From CAKZQX01 sp034435975 (GTDB lineage: Bacteria; Chloroflexota; Chloroflexia; Chloroflexales; Chloroflexaceae), in contig DAOTWD010000043.1 in the NCBI GenBank assembly GCA_034435975.1, positions 77,441-141,440 on the forward strand: 64,000 bases of DNA. Direction: 5' to 3'. The first letter of the stretch is position 1. Every line of letters starts with the position of its first letter. The notes beneath the pieces were generated by a model that worked only from the letters and a program-made list of their open reading frames with translations, did not search any database and was not told the DNA's origin. Shown here one piece after another: positions 1 through 7,035 of the stretch. Both the position numbers and the translations under genes were made by a program.

Positions 1-89
1 AACAGTGATCTGATCAAGGCCAGTTTTGTTACGGGTAATGAGAGTACCAGTTCGGGCGATGGGTAATGACCACAGCAGTGATTGGCAGA

Positions 90-119
90 CCGGGTGCGAC
101 GCTCTGGCATCGCACCCGG
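90..119. terminator. Hairpin downstream of the GT4 gene
   Basis: A perfect 10-bp inverted repeat (90-99 and 110-119) with a 10-nt loop lies about 30 nt past the stop codon of the minus-strand glycosyltransferase gene. There is no U-tract, so an intrinsic terminator is only a possibility. Nothing else is recognisable in bases 1-151. Confidence 0.4.
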
Positions 120-151
120 AACATGGCGGTATCTATAGTGGCACCAGAACG

Positions 152-1327
152 TCATGCCTGTTCCGCCACGCGCACATATTGCTGTACCGTCTCCTCGGCC
201 ACAGAGCGCCACGAAAAGTGCTGCGCGCGTTGCCAACCACGCTCCCGCAGTTCCATTCGTAGCCGCTCATCCGACAGAAGCTGTCGCAAAGCTGCCGCCC
301 ATCCTGCAACATCATCGGGTGCCACACATAGTGCCGCATTGTCTACTACTTCTGGCAGGCTACTGGCGTTACTCACCACGACCGGTGCCCCACAGGCCAT
401 GGCTTCCAGTGGCGGTAAACCAAAACCCTCATAGCGACTGGGAAAGGCAAAAGCGGTACAGGCTTGATAGAGGAGCGGGCCATCCGCATAGGGCACATCG
501 ATTCGCCGTACTATATCAGCGGTTCCTGTGCGGTGGATCAATCCTTCAAGATCAGGAAAGAGGCGCTGATTATGACTAAGTGGACGCCCGGCAATCGCCA
601 GGGTAAAGGGCATATCCAGATGTTGCCGTAGCATAGCACAGGCGTGAATCAAGGTTGCCACGTTTTTCCGCACATCCAGACCACCAACATAGTAAACGAA
701 AGGCTCGCGCAACTGATAGCATTCAAACACTTGCGCCGCCGCCAGTGCCTGATCTTGAGGCCTATAACGCTCATCGGCAGCCAGCAGAATCGCGCTAATA
801 CGCTCAACCGGGATCCGAAAATAGGCCGCAACATCATCGCGACTGAACGCCGAAAAGGTCAGGATATGCGCGGTGTGCCGAATAGCATGGCACATCAGCG
901 CCATATAGGTGCGCACAGCTATGCCGCCGCGATATTCGGGCAAACGCAACGGGATGATGTCGCCAACGGTGGTGATGACGGGGGCTGAACACCGCACTGG
1001 TGGTGCAAAATAGGGAACGTGCAGCACGATCTGTGCCCTGGCAGATACCGCGCTATGTGGGTGCCGGAGTACCTGCACCAGCGCGGGTACACTCACCTGC
1101 TCAAACCACAGTTTTGCCAGGTTTTTACTCCTTCTATCAAACGGAGTGCGTACCGCTATCAGCGCGACCCCCGGTGGTGGCGGGAGGTGTGCCGTGCTGG
1201 CCGGTACAAGCAGGGTATAGCGATGCTCTGGTGCCACCAGCGGCAGCCAGCGTACCAGACCGTGCAAATATTGCCCGCTGCCCACATTGGGTTGCGCCCA
1301 GAAACTGCCGTTAATGACGATATGCAC
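152..1327 (-). CDS. Glycosyltransferase family 4 (GT-B fold)
   Basis: This 391-residue protein probably transfers a sugar from a nucleotide donor to a growing cell-surface glycan or glycolipid at the inner face of the membrane. The start (MHIVINGSFW) leads into a GT-B N-terminal Rossmann domain with a GSGQYL loop. The C-terminal half carries the GT4 donor-site signature FPSRYEGFGLPPLEAMACG, containing the E-x7-E pair, followed by PVVVSNASSLPEV. The length is normal for the family. The gene is alone at the window edge, so its pathway cannot be read from context. The family call is secure; donor and acceptor are unknown. Confidence 0.9.
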   Translation of the reverse strand: MHIVINGSFWAQPNVGSGQYLHGLVRWLPLVAPEHRYTLLVPASTAHLPPPPGVALIAVRTPFDRRSKNLAKLWFEQVSVPALVQVLRHPHSAVSARAQIVLHVPYFAPPVRCSAPVITTVGDIIPLRLPEYRGGIAVRTYMALMCHAIRHTAHILTFSAFSRDDVAAYFRIPVERISAILLAADERYRPQDQALAAAQVFECYQLREPFVYYVGGLDVRKNVATLIHACAMLRQHLDMPFTLAIAGRPLSHNQRLFPDLEGLIHRTGTADIVRRIDVPYADGPLLYQACTAFAFPSRYEGFGLPPLEAMACGAPVVVSNASSLPEVVDNAALCVAPDDVAGWAAALRQLLSDERLRMELRERGWQRAQHFSWRSVAEETVQQYVRVAEQA

Positions 1328-1582
1328 GCTCTACTCTTGCCATTCCTTCCTGAAGGCCCGTCTGAAAAGGGGTGGTCTGGAGGGCTGGCCATCTAAAAAC
1401 GCCTGTTTTCTGCACGCCGCTGCGCTGCGGACAGGCCGCTTCTGAGAAGAATCTTTCAACCGACTATGTATCAGATCTGCCCTTATACGAGTGGCTCGGC
1501 CACCCTTCAAAACCCCATTCCGCCTTCCACAGCGGCGAAGCCTATCTGGTGATGCCCCACCGCGTAAGTCCTGTTTATTACC

Positions 1583-1652
1583 CCAACGAGATTTCATCTC
1601 GGAGGAGCAGAGCCGCGCCGCCCCTCTCTCCCCAGAGGATGTCTCGCTGTAG
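1583..1652. repeat. Dispersed repeat R1, copy a
   Basis: A short element with imperfect inverted ends (CCAACGAG at 1583-1590, TGTCTCGCTGTAG at 1640-1652) and a GC-rich core. Related copies lie at 3111-3371, 12473-12635, 46790-46842 (partial) and 63229-63350. The rest of the 1328-2020 gap holds the promoter described separately and no convincing gene. Confidence 0.6.
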
Positions 1653-1770
1653 TTAAAAGGTATCGACAACAGTGCCTATTGTAGCACACTGACGCACCTA
1701 TTGTCATAGGAGACATAGACTCTGCATCTGGATGCTCGTTCATATGGACAGAAATGATGCAAAAAGGCTA

Positions 1771-1799
1771 TTGACGTTCCGCTCATGACGTGCGATAAT
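1771..1799 (+). promoter_or_regulatory. Sigma-70-type promoter for the HD hydrolase gene
   Basis: TTGACG (1771-1776), a 17-bp spacer and GATAAT (1794-1799) give a close match to the vegetative consensus. Transcription would begin near 1806, leaving a leader of about 215 nt before the HD gene at 2021. No known riboswitch was recognised in that leader. Confidence 0.6.
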
Positions 1800-2020
1800 G
1801 CCTGTCTCAGGCTTACTACAATCCAACGTAGAGAGTCGATCCAGGCCAAAACCTTTCTGGTTGAATATTACCTCTTTCTACGCATGCGGTACAGGCAACC
1901 AGCAGATGACACCTTCTCAGGCTCTTGTACAAGGACATTCCATTTCTGACTCCTGTAGACTGAAGGGTACGGTGTAGATATTCAGCAACACGCATAATCA
2001 ATTTCAACCGAGGAGGACAC

Positions 2021-2614
2021 ATGGACGAACAGCGCGCAGTGATCATTCTTCAACTGCATGCTCGCTTGCTCACCCTCAAATTACTCCCGCGTACGGGTTG
2101 GTTACAGCGCGGGGTAACCGATGTGGAGAGCATTGCTGAACATACCTTTGGTGTCGCCAGTTTAGCGATGCTCGTGGGTGACCTGCTGCCCAATATTGAT
2201 CGCGGCCGCTTGCTGGCAATTGCACTTCTGCACGATCTCGCAGAGGCGCTCATTGGCGATCTACCAGCTTCAGCGCGGCGGCTGTTTGGTGTTGCAGCGA
2301 AACAGGATGCAGAACAACGTGCATTACAAGAGTTACTCCATGGCTTACCCCAGGCCACTGAGTATATGCAGTTATGGACAGAGTATGCGGAAGGCGGCAG
2401 CCGTGAGGCCCGTCTCGTGAAGGCACTAGATCGACTGGAAATGCTTTCGCAGGCGCTGGCCTACGAACGTGCAGGACATCGAGCCATGGCTGAGTTCTGG
2501 CACGATATTGATTTGAATGAATCCTGCCATAGTGAGTTTCCTCTCGTACAAAAGCTGGTGGCCGAGCTTATAACAGAGCGTAATAGCCTTACCAATGGTA
2601 TCAACCCCCATTAA
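2021..2614 (+). CDS. HD-domain hydrolase, YfbR/HDDC2-like
   Basis: A 197-residue metal-dependent phosphohydrolase of the HD superfamily. The first metal-ligand His is in the AEHTFGVASLA segment (about residues 40-50), and the HD dyad is in HDLAEALIGD (about 69-78), the form typical of 5'-nucleotidase YfbR and human HDDC2 relatives. A distal Asp in the KALDRLEML segment completes the usual ligand set. The family hydrolyses (deoxy)nucleoside 5'-monophosphates; that substrate is inferred here. A strong ribosome-binding site (GAGGAGG) precedes the ATG. A promoter at 1771-1799 and a terminator at 2604-2631 suggest a single-gene transcript. Confidence 0.88.
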   Translation: MDEQRAVIILQLHARLLTLKLLPRTGWLQRGVTDVESIAEHTFGVASLAMLVGDLLPNIDRGRLLAIALLHDLAEALIGDLPASARRLFGVAAKQDAEQRALQELLHGLPQATEYMQLWTEYAEGGSREARLVKALDRLEMLSQALAYERAGHRAMAEFWHDIDLNESCHSEFPLVQKLVAELITERNSLTNGINPH

Positions 2615-2631
2615 CATCCGGGGCTTTTTTT
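2604..2631 (+). terminator. Rho-independent terminator of the HD gene
   Basis: A short C-rich/G-rich stem (around 2604-2608 with 2619-2623) overlaps the stop codon region and is followed directly by seven T residues (2625-2631). Confidence 0.65.
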
Positions 2632-2637
2632 CTGAAT

Positions 2638-2700
2638 GGAGTGTCAACCCTGGGAACGCCATGCTGTGTCTCAGCCTATGGAGACACCTGCTGACACTCC
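2638..2700. other. Nested inverted repeat between convergent genes
   Basis: A 9-bp outer stem (2638-2646 with 2692-2700) encloses a perfect 7-bp inner hairpin (2666-2672 with 2681-2687). The element lies in the gap between the convergent HD gene and the small gene ending at 2769. It may be a terminator for the minus-strand gene or a structured repeat. No U-tract follows on either strand. Confidence 0.45.
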
Positions 2701-2768
2701 GGCTCACATCAACCGATATTAGAGCGAGCAGACTTGATCTGGTACTGACCGGTAGGCACGCCTCATCG

Positions 2769-3017
2769 CTAACAAGGCCTACTCGATAACGTTTTGAGCC
2801 GTTGCGCAACACGCATAGTAGCTAGCATAATGCGATCCAGCCCGGCTTGCACTTCATCCGAGTGCCCCTTCTGCTGTGCTTTATAGAGAAACTGAGCTTC
2901 GGCCATAATAATCGTCAACTGTTGTCCAACTTCATGTACCACAGCATTGACTCTGGCCTGTAGATCGGCGCTGTCTGCTGATGGCTCTTCGGCTTCTGCT
3001 GATGTTATCATGAACAT
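2769..3017 (-). CDS. Small histidine-kinase dimerisation-like protein
   Basis: An 82-residue protein resembling an isolated HisKA (DHp) helical hairpin. The segment VVHEVGQQLTIIMAEAQFL looks like a kinase H-box (His-Glu followed by a hydrophobic Leu-Thr-Ile stretch), and a second amphipathic helix (GLDRIMLATMRVAQRLKTL) follows. There is no ATPase domain, sensor or transmembrane segment. The ATG at 3017 is preferred because GGGAG lies just upstream; a TTG at 3026 would add three residues. It could be a phosphotransfer or anti-kinase partner acting in trans, or a relic of a larger kinase. No ATPase half is visible next to it. Confidence 0.55.
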   Translation of the reverse strand: MFMITSAEAEEPSADSADLQARVNAVVHEVGQQLTIIMAEAQFLYKAQQKGHSDEVQAGLDRIMLATMRVAQRLKTLSSRPC

Positions 3018-3110
3018 GGCTCCCAATCATTTTATAGACGATGGTTGTGTTATACCGATCACTATACCTGAATGTATTTCCAATTTATTACCAGTTATAA
3101 GACTATGACT

Positions 3111-3371
3111 CCAACGAGACTGCATTTGGGCCGGGGCTGCAAGGGGCCGCAGGCCCCCACGCACGTTCCCTTGTGATTTTGGATGAGCAATGCCACACCA
3201 GGACTCCCTCTCCAGCTCACAAGTGTAGGTTTTTTTGTTATATCGCTTTGTGATGCGGCAAAACGCACCTTCAACCATAATCACTTTTTGGGCGTCCTGA
3301 TGCCGCAAAACCGTCTCTTTGCGTAAAAAACCCTTCACTTGAAAGCTCTCCAGGGGATGTCTCGTGGTAGT
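3111..3371. repeat. Dispersed repeat R1, copy b (long form)
   Basis: Left end CCAACGAGAC (3111-3120) and right end GTCTCGTGGTAG (about 3359-3370) form inverted termini around about 240 bp of GC-rich then AT-rich sequence. It fills most of the 3018-3423 gap; the ORFs reading through it are not credible genes. Confidence 0.55.
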
Positions 3372-3423
3372 ACGAGCATAGGCGAAAAGGTTGGAGCCGA
3401 GTACCGGCATCCCTCGCGTGACT

Positions 3424-4284
3424 CTACGGATCGTTCTTGACGACCATCGGCAGTACTGATGGATCGGGTTGACACACTGGACAAAAATGAGTGCTGCGCT
3501 GGCTCACCAGAATACGCTGGATCGGTGTACCACAACGTAGGCAGGGTTGCTGCTTTCGGTCGTACACAGCAAAGTGTTCCTGGTTCCACCCACGTTCGCC
3601 GTAGCTGTTGCGATAGGTACGCAGTGTACTGCCATGGTTCTGGATGCCTTGTTGCAGCACAGCGCGAATAGCGTCATAGAGGTGTTCAATTTCATCAGGA
3701 TCAAGGCTGCTGGCAGTGCGGAGTGGATGCAATCGTGCCAGCCACAAGGCCTCGTCAACGTAAATATTGCCCAGGCCAGCGATAATCGCCTGGTTGAGCA
3801 GTAGCGGTTTGAGCCGGGCGTTACGCCGGGCTAACAGTTGCGCCAGGTCGCGAACGGCAAACTGTGCATCGAGTGGTTCGGGGCCAAGACTGGTATGCAG
3901 CATGTCCAGCCCCACCGGATCAAGCAGGCGTACCCGCCCAAACTTGCGCTGATCCTGAAAGAATATGCGGCGGCCATCATCCAGCGCCAGTACCAGGTGG
4001 GTGTAAATCGTGGGCGCGGCCGCGGCATCTTGCACTGTCAGGTTGCCAGACATGCGTAAATGTAACGCCAGCGTCCAGTCAGCATCCAGCGTGAGCAGCA
4101 GCCATTTGGCGCGACGCCCAATGGCAAGAATACGCCGACCAGGCAAGACAGCGCAGAAGGTAGGCAGATCTGGCGTCTCTATCATACGCTCCCAGTCGAG
4201 TTTCTCAATCGCCGTAATCTTGTGCTGCAGTACCTGCGCGGCCAGGGTACGCGCAACAATCTCTACTTCGGGTAGTTCAGGCAT
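3424..4284 (-). CDS. mutM: Formamidopyrimidine-DNA glycosylase (Fpg/MutM)
   Basis: Bifunctional base-excision repair enzyme that removes 8-oxoguanine and formamidopyrimidines and nicks the abasic site. The mature N-terminus PELPEVE supplies the catalytic Pro and Glu. The conserved Lys lies in GRRAKWLLL (about residue 59). The helix-two-turn-helix region includes GLGNIYVDEALW. The C-terminal zinc finger has CLRC and CPVC pairs with the DNA-contacting Arg in SQRSTHFC. At 286 residues it is slightly longer than usual because of a short tail after the zinc finger. It begins 15 bp downstream of the moaD-moaE stop codon, so the two are probably co-transcribed. Confidence 0.97.
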   Translation of the reverse strand: MPELPEVEIVARTLAAQVLQHKITAIEKLDWERMIETPDLPTFCAVLPGRRILAIGRRAKWLLLTLDADWTLALHLRMSGNLTVQDAAAAPTIYTHLVLALDDGRRIFFQDQRKFGRVRLLDPVGLDMLHTSLGPEPLDAQFAVRDLAQLLARRNARLKPLLLNQAIIAGLGNIYVDEALWLARLHPLRTASSLDPDEIEHLYDAIRAVLQQGIQNHGSTLRTYRNSYGERGWNQEHFAVYDRKQQPCLRCGTPIQRILVSQRSTHFCPVCQPDPSVLPMVVKNDP

Positions 4285-4299
4285 TGCTGTCTTGTCGCA

Positions 4300-5010
4300 T
4301 TACTCACGCCACTCGTGCTGTCCATCGGCCCAGTGTTCGCGCTTCCAGATCGGCGCGACTTCCTTGATGCGATCCATAATGTATTCGCTGGCAGCAAAGG
4401 CGGCCTGGCGATGAGGCGCAGCAACAACAACCAGTACCGCTGTTTCACCAATTTCGAGTCGGCCAACTCGGTGATGTACCGCTATGCGGCCTATTGGCCA
4501 GCGCGACCGCGCTTCATCCGCCAGTTGCTGGAGTACTGGCACCACCATCTCAGCATAGGCCTCATAAATCAGATAGGCCGTGGCACGGCCCGCAAAGTGA
4601 TCGCGCACCACCCCAGCAAACGTTACGATCGCTCCATCACCCGCCGTTTGCACATAGCGTATCAGCGGCATAGGATCAAGCGGCGCAGTCGTGATCACGA
4701 ACGGCGCAATATCCACATAGGACGCAGGCGCACTGCTGTCAGGTATGTTCGCGTCGGTACCACCACTAACGGGCGGGATATAGGCAACTTCGTCCCCATC
4801 ACGGAGTTCGGTGGCCAGATCGCTAAACTGCTGGTTGACAGCATAGAGCAGACGGCCCGTATACCCGCGCAGGCGTGGATGCTCACTACTGAGTCGCTCC
4901 CACAGCATACCCACCGTGGTGCCCGGTTCAAGTACCAGGGTCATTTCGGGCTGACCAACAATATCGCGGTGCCCGGCAAAGAAGCGAATATGTACCCGTA
5001 TCATAGGCAT
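4300..5010 (-). CDS. MoaD-MoaE fusion, molybdopterin synthase
   Basis: Both molybdopterin synthase subunits are in one 236-residue chain. Residues 1-84 are a MoaD ubiquitin-like domain ending in the sulfur-carrier diglycine (VSGG, Gly83-Gly84). A short linker leads to a MoaE domain (about residues 105-236) with GAIVTFAGVVRDH, HHRVGRLEIGE and the Lys-rich IWKREHW end. In split systems the MoaD C-terminus must be free to be thiocarboxylated. The known fusion MoaX of Mycobacterium tuberculosis is cleaved after the corresponding glycine, so processing is inferred here. The ATG at 5010 is chosen because AGGAAAG precedes it; the open frame extends upstream without a better start. mutM follows; moeA is 6 kb away. 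Confidence 0.92.
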   Translation of the reverse strand: MPMIRVHIRFFAGHRDIVGQPEMTLVLEPGTTVGMLWERLSSEHPRLRGYTGRLLYAVNQQFSDLATELRDGDEVAYIPPVSGGTDANIPDSSAPASYVDIAPFVITTAPLDPMPLIRYVQTAGDGAIVTFAGVVRDHFAGRATAYLIYEAYAEMVVPVLQQLADEARSRWPIGRIAVHHRVGRLEIGETAVLVVVAAPHRQAAFAASEYIMDRIKEVAPIWKREHWADGQHEWRE

Positions 5011-5104
5011 ACTCTTTCCTATTGCTTCGTTCACAATACCCGAACTTACTTTCGTCGTATGCGAAAATGAGGAACCAGGAGAGCATTCTCTCCACACTGT
5101 CGCA

Positions 5105-5140
5105 GGCGAAAACGGTCGGCAGATGAGCCACCGCGTAACG
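5105..5140. repeat. Dispersed repeat R8 core, copy i
   Basis: Core pattern GGCGAAAACGG followed by a CACCGCGTAACG end, shared with 13895-13935, 14176-14210, 60015-60048 and (reverse) 62214-62247. It sits between moaD-moaE and the photolyase alpha/beta gene. Confidence 0.4.
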
Positions 5141-5167
5141 TGAGTACATAAATGCCAGTACTTCAGT

Positions 5168-5632
5168 TTACCACAACTCTGGTGGCCCGATGCCCGTCGC
5201 CTGCCGTGCTTCAGCTTCCACCTTGCGCCAGAATTTGCTGAACCGGCGCGGTGGCTGGCCTGTCCACGTGACCAGGGTCGGCGCAGGATGGACGATAACT
5301 ACAACCTGCTGCCGTAGTGTGGTGAGATAGTGTCGGAAGCGCGGCGCAACCGAGCCGGTTACATGCAGCGCACTGCCGCCATAGGCGGCGTAGAAATCCA
5401 GGACTTCAGCGACAACGTCACCGCGCCGTATCTCGCCTGGTCGTTGCGCCAATGCCTCTAGCGCACACTCATACAGAAAGAACAGTCGCTTGAACGACAA
5501 CCGGGCCTCCATCAGAAACGGCTCATCGAACACAAACACGGCTGGTGCAGTCGGATTGGCTTGTAATGCCGGGTCAGTTGGCGTCAGGCTGTCACCGTGC
5601 AACCAGACAATCGGATGCGCAACCTGGGGCAT
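5168..5632 (-). CDS. Stand-alone photolyase antenna (alpha/beta) domain
   Basis: This 154-residue protein matches only the N-terminal Rossmann-like domain of the photolyase/cryptochrome family. IVWLHGDSLTPTDPAL corresponds to the family's WFRRDLRLxDNPAL start, and AVFVFDEP to the second beta strand. KRLFFLYECALEAL and VAEVLDFYAAYGG then cover the domain's helices. In full-length enzymes this domain binds the light-harvesting cofactor. The FAD-binding domain is encoded separately at 7036-7830 on the same strand, with an alpha/beta hydrolase gene between. The start is supported by AAGG seven bases before the ATG. It probably pairs with the FAD protein, but no interaction can be seen from sequence. 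Confidence 0.7.
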   Translation of the reverse strand: MPQVAHPIVWLHGDSLTPTDPALQANPTAPAVFVFDEPFLMEARLSFKRLFFLYECALEALAQRPGEIRRGDVVAEVLDFYAAYGGSALHVTGSVAPRFRHYLTTLRQQVVVIVHPAPTLVTWTGQPPRRFSKFWRKVEAEARQATGIGPPELW

Positions 5633-5784
5633 AAATCAACCTTTTCATAGCAATACGATGAGCGTAACGCTTCCAGGAAACGTTCGCCAGCGGGATCTGC
5701 AGAGACCTGACGAGAAGAGAGAACCCTCGCTCCTCGCTCCTCTCCCCTCTCCCCTCGCTCCTCCCACGGTAGGTTTCCCCATGC

Positions 5785-5910
5785 GTTAAGTATGATACAG
5801 AGTTGCTTAACCCGCAATTTTGTCCTGAATTGGACAAAAGCCGCTAAAGTATATGAAGCCCTTCTATGCCTGGGCTGAAGCTCCTGGGCTTTACGGGCTA
5901 TTTTTGTAAA
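5785..5910. repeat. Dispersed repeat R2, copy a
   Basis: A 126-bp element alignable without net length change to 26717-26842 (roughly 70% identity by eye). It opens with a GTTAAG/GTTTAAG start and ends in a nearly identical CTTTACGGGCTATTT segment. A pyrimidine-rich run lies just upstream (about 5725-5765). Together they occupy the 5633-5989 gap; no gene is seen there. Confidence 0.65.
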
Positions 5911-5989
5911 GACCGACAACTTGAGCCAGGTCTAGCTCCATCCAGGGTAAAACGAGTAATTTACATGTACAATTACAATATATATTTCA

Positions 5990-6820
5990 TCAAGAGCGAT
6001 CAAATTTTACTGGTACGTGTTCATGTAAGAACGTAAGCATCAGGTCATTGAAAAAGTCGGGGTTATCCTGATTCGCATTATGCCCGGCTCTGGGAATCAC
6101 CACATAACGGCTATAGGGATCGCGGGCGGCCCAGATGGGGGCAATGCGCCGGATGTTGCCCCAGTTATCAAACTCACCGTGGGTCAACAGCAGCGGTCTG
6201 GTAATCCGGTAACCCGGCTCGTAGTGCAGACAGGTCAGCAGGGCTTCCCAGGTTGCTAGAAAATCGGCCTGTGACATAGCAAAGCTGGCATGGTATGCAT
6301 AGGCCTGCACATCGAGGCGCGTAGCCGCGAAGTGTGCCAGCAGAGGCTTGAGCAGTAGCGCTGGATACAGATGAATAACTGCCGTCGTTATACTCATCGA
6401 CCAGAAATCATAGAACGAAAAGCGTAGCGTGTTACACTCGCTGCCAATCATCACCAGGGCTGTGACACGCTTCGGGTAGAGAAAGACCATTTCCTGCGCA
6501 ATAATCCCCCCCATAGACTGCCCGACAAAAACGGCCTCGTTATAACCCTGTTCGTCCATAATCGCCCGCAGATCCTCAACTGCCAAGCGGATCGAAAACT
6601 TCTCGCCGGCTGGCCGTGATTGTCCGTGCCCGCGTACATCCCAGGTCAACACGCGATAGTGCGGTGCAAGAACTGGCACCTGGGCATCAAACATACGGTG
6701 ATCCATCGTGGCCCCATGGGTACAGATAACAAGGGGACGGCCGACGGGCCCTGCCAGCCAGTACACAACCCGGCCACCAGCGCGTTCCAGCGTGTGGCGC
6801 GTCATCGTCACAGTTTCCAT
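5990..6820 (-). CDS. Alpha/beta hydrolase
   Basis: A 276-residue alpha/beta-hydrolase-fold enzyme. The oxyanion region (ICTHGATMDH) comes first, then DVRGHGQSRP and the nucleophile elbow GQSMGG. The acidic residue lies in HGEFDNWG and the catalytic His in RAGHN near the C-terminus, so the triad is complete. The open frame extends 57 codons further upstream, but conserved sequence starts near METVTMTRHTLERAGG and the ATG at 6820 has AGGA just before it. It lies between the two halves of a split photolyase on the same strand. The substrate is unknown; an esterase or a C-C or ester hydrolase are all possible. Confidence 0.85.
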   Translation of the reverse strand: METVTMTRHTLERAGGRVVYWLAGPVGRPLVICTHGATMDHRMFDAQVPVLAPHYRVLTWDVRGHGQSRPAGEKFSIRLAVEDLRAIMDEQGYNEAVFVGQSMGGIIAQEMVFLYPKRVTALVMIGSECNTLRFSFYDFWSMSITTAVIHLYPALLLKPLLAHFAATRLDVQAYAYHASFAMSQADFLATWEALLTCLHYEPGYRITRPLLLTHGEFDNWGNIRRIAPIWAARDPYSRYVVIPRAGHNANQDNPDFFNDLMLTFLHEHVPVKFDRS

Positions 6821-7035
6821 AATGTCCTCATAATGCAGGGCCATAGCATATACATCGCCATGGGTATGTGAAGCACAATATATCTGCATACAGTGTGCAT
6901 GTGATGAAACGGTATCTGCTTCACCGATGATGTATCGTGCAGACACGCGTACCAGAGCAGCAGTGTTCCACACGATTGGTGGGGCTTGCATCGGTGATAG
7001 CGGGGTTTCTCCACATCCTGAGTGGAATATTCAAG

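Noticed and set aside
3027..3410. 127-aa minus-strand ORF
   Set aside because: It covers repeat R1 copy b; no domain or ribosome-binding site.
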